Positions 52,960 to 62,416 of a DNA stretch of 64,000 bases are shown piece after piece. Numbering within the stretch: position 1 is the first letter of the stretch; each line of letters begins with the position of its first letter. The DNA lies in the NCBI RefSeq assembly GCF_016805305.1, contig NZ_JAERQN010000006.1, forward strand, positions 186,001-250,000. The letters run 5' to 3'. The position numbers and the translations under genes were made by a program. Below the pieces are notes generated by a model, which saw only the letters and a list, made by a program, of their open reading frames with translations, was not told the DNA's origin and did not search any database. Source of the DNA: Falsiroseomonas ponticola (GTDB taxonomy: Bacteria; Pseudomonadota; Alphaproteobacteria; Acetobacterales; Acetobacteraceae).

Positions 52960-53139
52960 ATGAACAGTGAACTTTTTCCAGGGACCCGGGTGGTGAACCC
53001 GGCGCGCCCGGATTGGGGGGCCGGCCAGGTCCAATCCGTGGTGGGTCATCGCGTCACGGTGAATTTCGAGAACGCCGGCAAGATGATGGTCCATATCGAC
53101 CATGTAACGCTAGAGCCCATCGATCACGTCGCGGAATGA
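52960..53139 (+). CDS. DUF3553 small protein
   Basis: A 59-residue protein: MNSELFPGTRVVNPARPDWG, then GQVQSVVGHRVTVNFENAGKMM and a VTLEPI end. This matches DUF3553, a small beta-rich, CarD/SH3-like family common in alphaproteobacteria and of unknown function. Its TGA overlaps the ATG of the following transporter (ATGA), so the two are coupled. It is divergent from chpT. Confidence 0.85.
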   Translation: MNSELFPGTRVVNPARPDWGAGQVQSVVGHRVTVNFENAGKMMVHIDHVTLEPIDHVAE

Positions 53140-53891
53140 CCGCCTTCCCGGCTGAAATCCTGGCGGTGCTGGGGGACTGGCGCTTCTATGCCGCGGCGCT
53201 CGTCACCGCCCTGGCGGGGCTGATGCGCGGCTATTCGGGCTTCGGCACCGCCGTATTGCTGGCGCCGGCCTATTCGGTGCTGTGGGGCCCGCGCATCGGC
53301 ATTCCGGTGATGCTGCTGATGGAACTGGCCGTCTCCCTCCAGCTGCTGCCCAAGGCCTTCGGGGATGCCAACCGGCGGGTCATCCTGCCGATCGGCGCCG
53401 CGGCCTGCCTCGCCACCCCCGTCGGCGCCTTCATCCTGCTGACCGCGGACCAGGACCTGCTGCGGCGGTCCATCGGCGCCTTCGTGCTGGTCTTCGGCCT
53501 GCTGCTGCTCTCCGGCTGGCGCTACAACGGCTCCCGCCCCCTGCCGCTCAATATCGGGGTCGGCACCCTGGCCGGGCTGCTGAAGGGCGCCACGGGCATG
53601 AGCGGCCCGCCCGTCATCCTCTACCTGCTGGCGGGGCCGGAGGCGGCGAAGCAGCACCGCGCCAACCTGATCCTGTTCTTCGCCACCATCTCCGTCATCT
53701 CCGTCATCCCGCCGGCCATTGGCGGGCTGATGGGCTGGGTGGTCTTCGCCAAGGCCATGCTGCTGCTGCCGGTGCTGCTGTGCTGCGTGCCCATCGGCGC
53801 CCGGCTGTTCCATGTGGTGCCGGACCGCTGGTACCGCCGCGCCGCCCTGGTCTTCCTGGTCATCACCGGCACCGTCACCCTGCTGGTCTGA
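53136..53891 (+). CDS. TauE/SafE family sulfite or organosulfonate exporter-like protein
   Basis: A 251-residue membrane protein with about eight helices in two halves. Each half begins with the family motif, as in [17 protein letters not shown] and [18 protein letters not shown]. Members transport sulfite, sulfonates or other anions; the substrate is not evident. Its start lies inside the DUF3553 stop. Confidence 0.88.
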   Translation: MTAFPAEILAVLGDWRFYAAALVTALAGLMRGYSGFGTAVLLAPAYSVLWGPRIGIPVMLLMELAVSLQLLPKAFGDANRRVILPIGAAACLATPVGAFILLTADQDLLRRSIGAFVLVFGLLLLSGWRYNGSRPLPLNIGVGTLAGLLKGATGMSGPPVILYLLAGPEAAKQHRANLILFFATISVISVIPPAIGGLMGWVVFAKAMLLLPVLLCCVPIGARLFHVVPDRWYRRAALVFLVITGTVTLLV

Positions 53892-54016
53892 CCCCCCCGC
53901 CGCCCCGGCCGCCCGCGCGCAGCCTCCCGCCCGGGGGGGCTTGCACCGGCCGGGGTCGGTGGACCAAATGCAGGGCCGCGCTGCGTTCCGGGCGCCTTCA
54001 CGGGGGAATGGGCCAC

Positions 54017-55024
54017 ATGATCGATCCGTTCGGCCGACGGGTCAGCTATCTCCGCGTCTCCGTGACGGATCGCTGCGACCTGCGCTGCGTCTATTGCATG
54101 GCGGAGGACATGACCTTCCTACCCAAGGCGGAGGTGCTGAGCCTGGAGGAGCTGGACCGCCTCTGCGGCGCCTTCATCGGCCTCGGCGTGGACAAGATCC
54201 GCCTGACGGGGGGCGAGCCGCTGGTGCGGAAGAACGTCATCTCCCTGTTCCGCAGCCTGGGCGCCCGGCTCGGGCCCAATGGCAAGAACGGGGGCGGGCT
54301 GAAGGAGCTGACCGTCACCACCAACGGCACGCAGCTCGTGAAGATGGCCGGGGACCTGCATGCGGCCGGCGTCCGCCGCATCAATGTCAGCCTCGACACG
54401 CTCGATCCCGCCACCTTCGCCGCCGTCACCCGCTGGGGGAAGATCGAGCCGACGCTGGACGGCATCTTCGCCGCCAAGGCCGCGGGCCTGCATGTGAAGA
54501 TCAACGCCGTGGCGCTGAAGGGGGTGAATGAGGGCGAGTTCGACCGCATGCTGGCCTGGTGCGGGGAACACGGCCTCGACCTCTGCCTGATCGAGACCAT
54601 GCCGCTCGGCGAGATCGATGGCAGCCGGAACGAGCAGTACCTGCCGCTCTCCACCGTCCGCGCGCAGCTGCGGCGGAACTGGACGCTGGAGGAGACGGAT
54701 TATTCCACCGGCGGCCCCGCCCGCTACTACCGCGTGAAGGAAACCGGCCAGCGGATCGGCTTCATCACGCCGCTGACGCATAATTTCTGCGAAAGCTGCA
54801 ACCGCGTGCGCGTCACCTGCACGGGCACGCTCTACATGTGCCTCGGCCAGGACGATGCCGCGGATCTCCGCAAGCCGCTGCGCGACGACACGCTGGACGA
54901 TGAGGGGCTGAAGGCCGCGATCCTGGAGGCGATCTCCCGCAAGCCGAAGGGCCATGACTTCGTGATCGACCGCCAGGCGCGGGCCCCGGCCGTGGCGCGC
55001 CACATGTCCGTGACGGGCGGCTGA
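54017..55024 (+). CDS. moaA: GTP 3',8-cyclase MoaA
   Basis: A 335-residue radical SAM enzyme starting molybdenum cofactor synthesis. The N-terminal SAM cluster is CDLRCVYC. The C-terminal cluster cysteines are [11 protein letters not shown] and the Cys of LYMCLG. The last two residues are Gly-Gly, the activity-critical MoaA tail. ATG 54017 is chosen from GGGGGA spacing; ATG 54008 would add three residues. A molybdenum enzyme subunit is encoded at 28-30 kb. Confidence 0.96.
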   Translation: MIDPFGRRVSYLRVSVTDRCDLRCVYCMAEDMTFLPKAEVLSLEELDRLCGAFIGLGVDKIRLTGGEPLVRKNVISLFRSLGARLGPNGKNGGGLKELTVTTNGTQLVKMAGDLHAAGVRRINVSLDTLDPATFAAVTRWGKIEPTLDGIFAAKAAGLHVKINAVALKGVNEGEFDRMLAWCGEHGLDLCLIETMPLGEIDGSRNEQYLPLSTVRAQLRRNWTLEETDYSTGGPARYYRVKETGQRIGFITPLTHNFCESCNRVRVTCTGTLYMCLGQDDAADLRKPLRDDTLDDEGLKAAILEAISRKPKGHDFVIDRQARAPAVARHMSVTGG

Positions 55025-55419
55025 TGCTGCAGGAGATCCTGTCCACCCTTACCCTTCCCGGCCTGCCGGACTGGGTGGGGCTGGTGCTGCTGGTCTGCCT
55101 GCTGCTGGTGGGGCTGGCCTATCTGCTGATGCCCTTCAGCGTCTTCGGCCTGAAGGGCCGGCTGGACGCGATCGAGGCGCAGCTGGACGAGATCCAGACC
55201 GAGCTGCGCGCCCTCTCGCTCCGCACGCCGGAGCCCGGCCGCCGCCGCCCGGCGCTGGAGGAGGATTGGGTGGAGCCGCCGCCCGCCATGCGCCCCGCCG
55301 CGGAAGCCCCGGCGCCGCGCGCCGCGCCCCCCGTCCCCCCGCCCCCGGCCTGGCCGGAGCGTGGCGGCGGCCCGGGCCGGGCCGAACCCCGGCTGGACTG
55401 GCCCCGGACGCCCCGCTGA
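55024..55419 (+). CDS. Membrane-anchored protein with coiled coil and Pro-rich tail
   Basis: A 131-residue protein. Residues about 18-37 form one membrane helix (VGLVLLVCLLLVGLAYLLM). A short coiled coil (GRLDAIEAQLDEIQTELRAL, about 45-64) and a Pro/Ala/Arg-rich disordered tail follow. Its ATG overlaps the moaA stop (TGATG), so it is translated with MoaA, but no family is recognised and a cofactor role is only positional guesswork. Confidence 0.7.
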   Translation: MLQEILSTLTLPGLPDWVGLVLLVCLLLVGLAYLLMPFSVFGLKGRLDAIEAQLDEIQTELRALSLRTPEPGRRRPALEEDWVEPPPAMRPAAEAPAPRAAPPVPPPPAWPERGGGPGRAEPRLDWPRTPR

Positions 55420-55533
55420 GCCACCCCGCTTGTCCGCCCACCCGCGGCAGGGCTTGATGGCCCCCTTCATCCAGGAGTCCGGCCGCATGGGTCTTGTCAC
55501 GCGCGGCGCGCCGCCGGCCTGCCGGCCCCGCCG

Positions 55534-56316
55534 ATGACGGGCGCCGATCCCCTCGCCGGCCGCATCGCCTTCGTCGCCGCCGCCACCGACCAGGCCGCGG
55601 AAGCCCTGGCCAGGCTGGAAGCGGCCTATGGCAATGCCGCGCTGGACGATGCCCGCATCGTGGTGGCGCTGGGCGGCGATGGGCTGATGCTGGAAACCCA
55701 GCACCGCATGCTGGGGCGCAACCTGCCGGTCTATGGCATGAATTGCGGCAGCGTCGGCTTCCTGATGAACGAGTTCCGCCTGGACGGGCTGATGGAACGC
55801 CTGGCCGCCGCCCAGGCCGCGGAACTCCACCCCCTGCACATGCGCGCCTTCGTGGGCGAGGGCCCGCCGGTGGAGGCGCTGGCGATCAACGAGGTCTCCC
55901 TGCTGCGGGAAACCCGCCAGGCCGCCAAGATCCGCATCCTGGTGGATGGCAAGGAGAGGCTCTCGGAGCTGATCTGCGACGGCGTGCTGGTCTCCACCCC
56001 CGCCGGCAGCACCGCCTACAACCTCTCCGCCCACGGCCCGATCATCCCGCTGGGCGCCAACCTGCTGCCGCTGACGCCGATTTCCGCCTTCCGCCCCCGG
56101 CGCTGGCGCGGCGCCCTGCTGCCGGCGGAGGCGGAGGTGGTGTTCGACGTGCTGGAGCCCGCCAAGCGCCCGGTGGCCGCCGTGGCCGACTATACGGAGG
56201 TGCGCGACGTCCGCCGGGTGGAGGTGCGGGAGAACCGCGCCGTGACGCTGACCATGCTCTTCGACCCCGACCACGGCCTGTCCGAGCGCATCATCGCGGA
56301 GCAGTTCACGGTCTGA
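55534..56316 (+). CDS. nadK: NAD kinase
   Basis: A 260-residue NAD kinase making NADP. The catalytic GGDG lies in [17 protein letters not shown] (around residue 50), then [30 protein letters not shown] and the C-terminal [17 protein letters not shown]. The short N-terminus is normal for the alphaproteobacterial form. It stands alone, 115 bp after the moaA pair. Confidence 0.94.
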   Translation: MTGADPLAGRIAFVAAATDQAAEALARLEAAYGNAALDDARIVVALGGDGLMLETQHRMLGRNLPVYGMNCGSVGFLMNEFRLDGLMERLAAAQAAELHPLHMRAFVGEGPPVEALAINEVSLLRETRQAAKIRILVDGKERLSELICDGVLVSTPAGSTAYNLSAHGPIIPLGANLLPLTPISAFRPRRWRGALLPAEAEVVFDVLEPAKRPVAAVADYTEVRDVRRVEVRENRAVTLTMLFDPDHGLSERIIAEQFTV

Positions 56317-56435
56317 CGGGGGGGAAGCCGGCGGGGCGGCGCGGTTGACGCCAGCCCCCTCATCTGCGATCCGCCCCCGGTCGCTGCCCGCCCCCTCCGG
56401 CGCCCGACCCAGGAAGCATCGAGTCCCGCGCGCCC

Positions 56436-57113
56436 ATGACCGCCGCCGCCCCCGCCCCCCTCGTGCTGGCCCTGCCGAAGGGGCGCATCCTGAAGGAGCT
56501 GCGCCCCCTGCTGAGCCGCGCGGGCATCGAGCCCGCCGCCGATTTCCGGGACGAGGACAGCCGCCGCCTGCGCTTCGAGACCAACAACCCCGGCCTCGAC
56601 GTGGTGCGGGTGCGGTCCTTCGATGTGGCGACCTTCGTGGCCCATGGCGCGGCGCAGATCGGCGTCTGCGGCGCCGACGTCCTGATGGAATTCGACTACG
56701 ACCAGATCTATGCGCCGCTCGACCTCGGCATCGGGCGCTGCCGCGTCTCGGTCGCCGAACCGGCGGCGACGGCGGGGCACCAGGACATGGGCGCCTGGTC
56801 CCGCGTCACGGTGGCGACGAAATACCCCACCATCGCCCATCGCCACTTCGCCGCGCGCGGCATCCAGGCGGAGGTGGTGCACCTCAACGGCGCGATGGAG
56901 CTGGCCCCCTCCCTCGGCCTGGCCCGCGTCATCGTTGACCTGGTGCAGACGGGGTCCACCTTGAAGGCGAATGGCCTGGTCGAATCGGAAGTGATCGCCT
57001 CCGTGACATCCCGTCTCATCGTGAACCGCACCGCGCTGAAGACCCAGCCGGAGGCGATCGGCGCCTGGATCGCCCGCTTCCGCGCGGCGCTGGCGGAAGG
57101 AGCCGCCGCGTGA
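56436..57113 (+). CDS. hisG: ATP phosphoribosyltransferase, short form
   Basis: A 225-residue HisG of the short type: LALPKGRILKELRPLLSRAG, then FVAHGAAQIGVCGADVLMEF, and the PRPP site around IVDLVQTGSTLKANGL. It catalyses the first step of histidine synthesis. Short HisG lacks the regulatory domain and normally needs HisZ, which is not encoded in this window. It is coupled to hisD by a GTGA overlap. Confidence 0.95.
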   Translation: MTAAAPAPLVLALPKGRILKELRPLLSRAGIEPAADFRDEDSRRLRFETNNPGLDVVRVRSFDVATFVAHGAAQIGVCGADVLMEFDYDQIYAPLDLGIGRCRVSVAEPAATAGHQDMGAWSRVTVATKYPTIAHRHFAARGIQAEVVHLNGAMELAPSLGLARVIVDLVQTGSTLKANGLVESEVIASVTSRLIVNRTALKTQPEAIGAWIARFRAALAEGAAA

Positions 57114-58417
57114 AGCGCCTTGCCACCACCGATCCGGGCTTCGAGGCCGCCTTCCAGGCCCTGCTGGACGAGGCGCGGGACACCACCGCCAAGGTCGATG
57201 CCGCCGTTGCCGGCATCATCCAGGCGATCCAGGCGGAGGGCGATGCCGCCCTGCTGGACCTGACGCGGCGCTTCGACCGCTGGTCCCCCGCCGATGCCGC
57301 GGCCCTGCGCGTGACGGAAGCCGAGATCGAGCAGGCGACCGCCGGCATCCCCGCCGAGCAGCGCGACGCCCTGGCGCTGGCGGCGCAGCGGATCGAGGCC
57401 TTCCACGCGGCGCAGCTGCCGCGCGACATCGCGCTCGACGATGGCGCGGGCATTGCGACCGGCATGCGCTGGGGCGCCATCGATGCGGTCGGGCTCTATG
57501 TCCCGGGCGGCAAGGCGGCCTACCCGTCCTCCGTCCTGATGAACGCGCTGCCGGCCCGCGTCGCCGGCGTGCAGCGCATCGCCATGTGCGTGCCCACCCC
57601 CGATGGCGTGCTGAACCCGCTGGTGCTGGCGGCGGCCCGCCTCGCCGGCGTCAGCGAGATCTGGCGCGTCGGCGGCGCGCAGGCCGTCGCCGCGCTGGCC
57701 TGGGGCACGCGCTCCATCGCGCCGGTCGATCGCATCGTCGGGCCCGGCAATGCCTATGTGGCCGAGGCCAAGCGCCAGGCCTTCGGCCGCGTCGGCATCG
57801 ACAGCATCGCCGGCCCTTCGGAGGTCGTCATCCTGGCCGATGGGCTGAACGACGCCGATCACGTGGCGCTCGACCTGCTGGCCCAGGCCGAGCATGACGA
57901 GGCCGCGCAATCCATCCTCATCACGGACGAGCCCGCCTTCGCCGATGCCGTGGTGGCGGCGGTGGAGCGGGCGCTGGAGACGCTGCCGCGCGCCGCCATC
58001 GCGCGCGCCTCCTGGCAGGCGCATGGCGCGGTGATCGTGGTGGAGGGCTGGGACCAGGCCGTGGCGCTGACCAACCGCCTGGCGCCGGAGCACCTGCAGA
58101 TCATGGTGGAGGATCCGCGCGCCCTCTTCGCCCGCATCCGCCATGCCGGCGCCGCCTTCCTCGGCCGGCACTGCCCGGAGGCGCTGGGCGACTATGTCGC
58201 CGGCCCCAACCATGTGCTGCCCACCGGCCGCACCGCCCGCTTCGCCTCCGGCCTTTCCGTCTTCGATTTCCTGAAGCGCACCACCTGGGTGGAGGCCTCC
58301 GCCGCCGGCATCGCCGCCATCGGCCCCGCCGCGGTGGTGCTGGCGAAGGCCGAGGGGCTGACGGCACACGGCCTCAGCGTGGCGGCGCGGCTGACGAAAC
58401 AGGACAACCGTCCTTGA
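57110..58417 (+). CDS. hisD: Histidinol dehydrogenase
   Basis: A 435-residue zinc enzyme performing the last two oxidations of histidine synthesis. Signature segments are GLYVPGGKAAYPSSVLMNALPA, VDRIVGPGNAYVAEAKR, IDSIAGPSEVVILAD and the zinc-binding AQAEHDEAAQSILIT. The GTG start is fixed by overlap with the hisG stop. Other his genes are elsewhere. Confidence 0.96.
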   Translation: MKRLATTDPGFEAAFQALLDEARDTTAKVDAAVAGIIQAIQAEGDAALLDLTRRFDRWSPADAAALRVTEAEIEQATAGIPAEQRDALALAAQRIEAFHAAQLPRDIALDDGAGIATGMRWGAIDAVGLYVPGGKAAYPSSVLMNALPARVAGVQRIAMCVPTPDGVLNPLVLAAARLAGVSEIWRVGGAQAVAALAWGTRSIAPVDRIVGPGNAYVAEAKRQAFGRVGIDSIAGPSEVVILADGLNDADHVALDLLAQAEHDEAAQSILITDEPAFADAVVAAVERALETLPRAAIARASWQAHGAVIVVEGWDQAVALTNRLAPEHLQIMVEDPRALFARIRHAGAAFLGRHCPEALGDYVAGPNHVLPTGRTARFASGLSVFDFLKRTTWVEASAAGIAAIGPAAVVLAKAEGLTAHGLSVAARLTKQDNRP

Positions 58418-58547
58418 CCGCGGGCGCCGTGGCGCTCATGTTCCGCGCCGCCTTGCGCCCCCCGCGCCATACCCGGCTTCGTGCCTGACCCCCTGGGCTT
58501 GACCCCTGGGGCCCGGCCGGCCTTCACGAAATCGACGAAGGATCTGC

Positions 58548-58766
58548 ATGTCGAAAGAGGACATGATCGAGTTCAGCGGCACCGTGGTGGAGCTGCTGCC
58601 CAACGCGATGTTCCGCGTGAAGCTCGACAACGACCACATGGTGCTCGCCCATACCAGCGGGAAGATGCGCAAGAACCGCATCCGCGTCCTGGCCGGCGAC
58701 CGCGTGAATGTGGAAATGACGCCGTATGACCTGACCAAGGGCCGCATCACCTTCCGCTTCAAGTAG
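58548..58766 (+). CDS. infA: Translation initiation factor IF-1
   Basis: A 72-residue OB-fold protein matching IF-1 over its full length: [20 protein letters not shown], then [19 protein letters not shown] and a FRFK end. It binds the ribosomal A site. It is followed 19 bp later by maf, then an RNase E/G-like gene, yacG and tRNA-Phe, a gene order conserved in many alphaproteobacteria. Confidence 0.97.
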   Translation: MSKEDMIEFSGTVVELLPNAMFRVKLDNDHMVLAHTSGKMRKNRIRVLAGDRVNVEMTPYDLTKGRITFRFK

Positions 58767-58785
58767 CGGCAAGGCGGGCGTCCCG

Positions 58786-59373
58786 ATGCCCACCCCCCGC
58801 CCTTCCCTGGTCCTTGCCTCCGCCAGCCCCCGCCGGCTGGAATTGCTGGCGCGCATCGGCGTGGTGCCGGATCGCGTCCTGCCCGCCGATATCGACGAGA
58901 CGCCGCGCAAGGCGGAGCTGCCGCGCGCGCTGGCCGGCCGCCTGGCCGTGGCCAAGGCCGAAGCCGTGGCGGCGCAATGCCCGGATTGCCTGGTGCTGGC
59001 CGCCGATACCGTCGTCGGCGTGGGCCGCCGCGTGCTGAACAAGCCGGCGGATGCGGCGGAAGCCGCGAAGTTCCTGGCGCTGCTGTCCGGCCGCCGCCAC
59101 CGCGTCACCACCGGCCTCTGCCTGATCCGCCCCGATGGCAGGCGATCGAGGCGGGAGGTCGTGACCATCCTCGGCTTCCAGCGCCTGACCGCGGCGCAGA
59201 TCGAGGATTACGTCGCCGCCGGCGAATGGCAGGGCGCGGCCGGCGGCTACCAGATCCAGAAGCGCGCCGAGGCCTTCGTGCGCTTCCTGTCGGGCAGCCA
59301 TTCCAACGTGGTCGGCCTGCCGCTGTTCGAGACGGCGCAGCTGCTCCGGGGCGCCGGCTGGCTGACCCCGTGA
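58786..59373 (+). CDS. maf: Maf family nucleoside triphosphate pyrophosphatase
   Basis: A 195-residue house-cleaning enzyme that hydrolyses dTTP/UTP or modified nucleotides. Family motifs are LASASPRRLELLARIG at the N-terminus, the catalytic Asp in LAADTVVGVG, and the GGYQIQKRAEAFVRFLSGSHSN end region. It is translationally coupled (GTGA) to the RNase E/G-like gene. Confidence 0.95.
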   Translation: MPTPRPSLVLASASPRRLELLARIGVVPDRVLPADIDETPRKAELPRALAGRLAVAKAEAVAAQCPDCLVLAADTVVGVGRRVLNKPADAAEAAKFLALLSGRRHRVTTGLCLIRPDGRRSRREVVTILGFQRLTAAQIEDYVAAGEWQGAAGGYQIQKRAEAFVRFLSGSHSNVVGLPLFETAQLLRGAGWLTP

Positions 59374-60512
59374 GCGGGGCCGACCGCATCCTGGTCAGCG
59401 CCTCCCCGGGCGAGCGCCTTGTGGCGGTGCTGCGGGATGGCGGATTGCACATGGCGGCGATCGACCGGCCCGACCTCCCCGATGGCGTCGGCGACCTGCA
59501 TCTCGGCCGCGTCACCGCCGTCTCCGCCGCCATGAGCGGCGCCTTCGTCGAGATCGCGGGTGGCGAGACCGGCTTCCTGCCGGAAAGCGAGACCCCCCCG
59601 CCCCGCCGCCCCATCGGCAAGGCGGTCAGCGAGGGCGAATGGGTCCTGGTGCGCGTGACGCGCGCCGCCCAGGGCGGCAAGGGCCCGCGCGTGACCATGC
59701 GGGTCGCCGACCCGCCGCCGCTCCCCACCAACCGCAAGCCGCAGTTGCTGGCGCGCGGCCCCGGCGCGGCGGAGCGCCTGGCCCGCGCCTTCCCGGCCCT
59801 GCCGGTGGAAACCGACAGCGCCACCATCCTGGGTGCCCTCGGCCGCGACCGCGCGCGCCTGGTGCAGGGCCGCGCCTTCGACGAGGCGACCGAATCGGCC
59901 CTCGCCGAGCTGGCCGAGCCGGTGGTGGAGCTGCCCGGCGGGCTCCGCCTGCACATCCACCCCACCCCGGCGCTCGTCGCCATCGATGTCGATGGCGGCC
60001 GCGCCGCCGGCCTCGGCGATGCGGTCGCCCATGCCCGCGTGAACGAGGCCGCGGCCGTGGAGGTCGCCCGCCAGATCCGCCTGCGGAATCTGTCCGGCGC
60101 CATCGTGGTGGATTTCGCGGGGATGCCGATCCGCAAGCGCCCGGGCCTGCTGCCGCCCCTGGAACGCGCCCTGGCGGGCGATCCACTGGAGCCCGCGCTG
60201 ATGGGCGTGACGCGGATGGGCCTGGTCGAGATCATGCGCCGCCGCGTCCATCGCCCCCTGCATGAGGTGCTGGGCAGCCCCATCTCCGCCGTGACCCGCC
60301 TGCTGGCCGCGCTGCGCTCCATGGCGCGGGATGCGGCGGCCCGGCCGCAGGTGCCCCTGGCGCTGGTGGCGGGGCCGGAGGTGGCGGAAGCCGCCGCCCG
60401 CCTGCCGCTGGCGCTGGCGGAATACCGCGCCGCCACCGGCCGCCCCCTGGCGCTGCGCCGCGACCCCCTGCTGCGCCCGGGGCAGGAGAGAATCGAGGAA
60501 GACCGCGGATGA
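59370..60512 (+). CDS. Ribonuclease E/G-like protein without the zinc-link motif
   Basis: A 380-residue RNase E/G family protein. An S1-like region (about residues 35-100: [20 protein letters not shown]) precedes a catalytic core with [10 protein letters not shown] and IVVDFAGM, which supply the two catalytic Asp. The Asn normally two residues after the first Asp is Asp here. The zinc-link CPxC of RNase E/G is missing, and the C-terminus is Ala-rich. It probably processes RNA but may be monomeric or divergent. It starts with GTG inside maf and overlaps yacG. Confidence 0.85.
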   Translation: MSGADRILVSASPGERLVAVLRDGGLHMAAIDRPDLPDGVGDLHLGRVTAVSAAMSGAFVEIAGGETGFLPESETPPPRRPIGKAVSEGEWVLVRVTRAAQGGKGPRVTMRVADPPPLPTNRKPQLLARGPGAAERLARAFPALPVETDSATILGALGRDRARLVQGRAFDEATESALAELAEPVVELPGGLRLHIHPTPALVAIDVDGGRAAGLGDAVAHARVNEAAAVEVARQIRLRNLSGAIVVDFAGMPIRKRPGLLPPLERALAGDPLEPALMGVTRMGLVEIMRRRVHRPLHEVLGSPISAVTRLLAALRSMARDAAARPQVPLALVAGPEVAEAAARLPLALAEYRAATGRPLALRRDPLLRPGQERIEEDRG

Positions 60513-60691
60513 GCCAGGACCCGCCCCGCCGCCCCGGCGCCCGCCGCTGCCCCATCTGCAACCGCGCCCCCGCCCGGCCCGGCAGCCCCTTCTGTTCCGA
60601 CCGCTGCCAGCAGATCGACCTCGGCCGCTGGCTGAACGGCGACTACGCCGTGCCGGTGAAGCCGGAACCGGATGCGGATGAGGAGGAATGA
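60509..60691 (+). CDS. yacG: DNA gyrase inhibitor YacG
   Basis: A 60-residue zinc protein with the four-Cys pattern CPICNRAP and [19 protein letters not shown], the YacG signature. It binds GyrB and modulates gyrase in E. coli. The acidic C-terminal tail (DADEEE) is typical. Its ATG overlaps the RNase gene stop (ATGA). Confidence 0.94.
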   Translation: MSQDPPRRPGARRCPICNRAPARPGSPFCSDRCQQIDLGRWLNGDYAVPVKPEPDADEEE

Positions 60692-60778
60692 CCCGCTGAA
60701 GAGGGGGTGGACAGCCCAGATCGCATTCGCTATCTCCCGCCTCCTCTACGGCGGGCCGGTTCACCGGCCTTGGCTTGG

Positions 60779-60854
60779 GCCCAGGTAGCTCAGTTGGTAG
60801 AGCATGCGACTGAAAATCGCAGTGTCGCTGGTTCGATTCCGGCCCTGGGCACCA
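60779..60854 (+). tRNA. tRNA-Phe (anticodon GAA)
   Basis: A 76-nt cloverleaf with acceptor GCCCAGG/CCTGGGC, D-arm GCTC/GAGC, anticodon stem TGCGA/TCGCA around loop CTGAAAA, T-loop GTTCGATTC, and encoded CCA. It is preceded by a GGCCGG-TTCA-CCGGCC hairpin at 60754-60769. It is the apparent insertion site of the phage-like element that follows. Confidence 0.97.
60790..60854. other. Probable attL core within the tRNA-Phe 3' part
   Basis: The integrase frame ends at 60790 inside the tRNA. The tRNA is intact, so the crossover must lie in its 3' part, which the element re-supplies. The exact core cannot be set without the second copy at the far end of the element. Confidence 0.5.
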
Positions 60855-62022
60855 TACATTCCTCGTAGCCTTTCTGATCAAGGGGTTGGGCTGCGGTTTC
60901 GTCCCACTCTGGCGTTCCAGCGCCAGGTGGGACTTTTTCTTTGCCGGCGGCGTCCTCGGCCATGCGCTTCATCGCGCTCTGCGCCATCACCCGCTGCGCC
61001 GCCTCGCGGGTGTAACGATCAACTTCCTTGAGGGTCCGGTGGCCTGTCACGGCCATGATTTCGTGCGCGCTGCACCCCAGCTCCGCCAGGCGGCTTGCAG
61101 CGGCCTTGCGGAGGCCGTGGGGCGAGCACTCGGGCAGGCCAGCAGCTCGGCACCACCGCCTGAACTGGTTGCCGAAGCCGTCCGGCGTATAGGCCTTGCC
61201 GGCCTGGTTCCGCAGGAAGGCCAGGGCGCCGATCGCGCTGCCCTTGGGCGGCGGAGGCAGCGGCGTGGCATCGATGATGCGCTGCAACTCGGGAATGACC
61301 GGGATGGACAGCCGCACCGGCTTGCGGCGGCGGCCCTTCACCTGCGTGAAGGTCAGGACGCCATCGCGTAAGTGCTGCGTCCCCAACGCCACCACATCGC
61401 TTCGCCGCTGGCCCGTGTAGAGCAGCAGCGCCAGCGCCAGGCGCGGCAGCGTGCCGACCGGATAGGCGGCCTCGAATCGCTCGACCTCCGCCATGGTCCA
61501 GGCGTGGAAGCCATCAGGATTCGCGCTGGGCAGGTAGGCCACGCGGGCCGCTGGGTTATCGGCCACGAGCCCGGCCTCGACGCCATGCCGGAAGGCGGCC
61601 CGCAGGGCTTTCAGCAAACCATTCGCGGCTTCCGGCGTGTCGGCGCGGGCATCGCGTATCTGCACCAGGTGGCGGGCTTCCAGGCGCGCGGCCGGCTTGT
61701 CGCCATGCGCCATCCGGAACCGGTCGAGGATGCCGCGGCGCACCCGCTGGGACCGCTCATCCATCGCGCGGAAGGCCGCGCTTCCGTAGTAGGCGACCAC
61801 CAAGGCATCGACACTGCCGGGTGCGATCGCCCGCACGGGCGCCTTCGGCGGCACCGGCTTCGCGTCGATGGCGCGGCGATACTCAGCCTCGAAAGCATCG
61901 GTGCCAGGCGTCTCGTGAAGCCGCACCTTGGGCTTGCCGGGCAGGCGCAGATAGGTGCGCACGTTGCCGTGCCGGTCCTTGTCCTGGACCGTGAATTTCC
62001 AGCGGCGGGGGCGTTCGATCAT
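60790..62022 (-). CDS. int: Tyrosine-type site-specific integrase
   Basis: A 410-residue recombinase. The N-terminal arm-type DNA-binding part includes WKFTVQDKDRHGNVRTYLRL. The core-binding domain covers about residues 75-165. The catalytic domain has Arg in LLYTGQRRSDVVAL, HGLRKAAASRLAE, TGHRTLKEVDRY and the nucleophile Tyr in VDRYTREA. The last roughly 20 residues (including RAGIEPATLRFSVACSTN) are encoded by the antisense of tRNA-Phe. ATG 62022 overlaps the stop of the AlpA-like gene (ATGA), fixing the start. Confidence 0.93.
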   Translation of the reverse strand: MIERPRRWKFTVQDKDRHGNVRTYLRLPGKPKVRLHETPGTDAFEAEYRRAIDAKPVPPKAPVRAIAPGSVDALVVAYYGSAAFRAMDERSQRVRRGILDRFRMAHGDKPAARLEARHLVQIRDARADTPEAANGLLKALRAAFRHGVEAGLVADNPAARVAYLPSANPDGFHAWTMAEVERFEAAYPVGTLPRLALALLLYTGQRRSDVVALGTQHLRDGVLTFTQVKGRRRKPVRLSIPVIPELQRIIDATPLPPPPKGSAIGALAFLRNQAGKAYTPDGFGNQFRRWCRAAGLPECSPHGLRKAAASRLAELGCSAHEIMAVTGHRTLKEVDRYTREAAQRVMAQSAMKRMAEDAAGKEKVPPGAGTPEWDETAAQPLDQKGYEECMVPRAGIEPATLRFSVACSTN

Positions 62023-62264
62023 CCCGCATCGTCCCATGGATTGGCGCCGCTGGCGCAGCCGGTGGCGGCCTTCCGGTCCTCGACCCATGCATCTAAGTCG
62101 AAGCGATCCCACCCCTTCACGCCCCGCGTGACGGCAACCGGCATCGGCATGCGGCCGGCGGCCACTTCGGCATCGAAGGTCGAGACACCCAAGCCCAGAT
62201 AAAGCGCGGCCTGTTCGCGGCGAAGGATACGCGGCACGAAGGGCAAGGCGGCGACGCTGGTCAT
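62019..62264 (-). CDS. AlpA/excisionase-like helix-turn-helix protein
   Basis: An 81-residue protein with a MerR-type winged helix (RILRREQAALYLGLGVSTFDAEVAAGRMP, split between two helices) and the KGWDRFDLDAWVEDRK segment, as in AlpA and excisionase-like regulators of integrative elements. It is coupled directly to the integrase, so it probably steers excision or integrase expression. Confidence 0.82.
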   Translation of the reverse strand: MTSVAALPFVPRILRREQAALYLGLGVSTFDAEVAAGRMPMPVAVTRGVKGWDRFDLDAWVEDRKAATGCASGANPWDDAG

Positions 62265-62285
62265 TGGGTTCCCGGATGAGAGGGC

Positions 62286-62312
62286 GGGCGGCCCGGCCCG
62301 ACCGGGCCGCCC
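62286..62312. terminator. Strong GC hairpin after the capsid gene
   Basis: A perfect 11-bp stem (GGGCGGCCCGG with CCGGGCCGCCC) closes on a 5-nt loop, in the 152-bp gap between the capsid gene stop and the AlpA-like gene. It probably separates structural-gene transcription from the integration module. A TT follows only on the plus strand. Confidence 0.5.
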
Positions 62313-62416
62313 TTGGTAGAGCCTCTTTCCCCTCGCCGTTCATGCCGGCCCCGCCGGGCCAGCGAGGGGATACGCGCTGAGGCCGCGCGCCAGAGAGCCC
62401 CGGCGGTGGCCGTCTC

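Noticed and set aside
53892-54016. Possible molybdenum-cofactor riboswitch ahead of moaA
   Set aside because: The 125-bp leader is GC-rich with short stems, but no layout matching the known Moco RNA motif could be recognised by eye.
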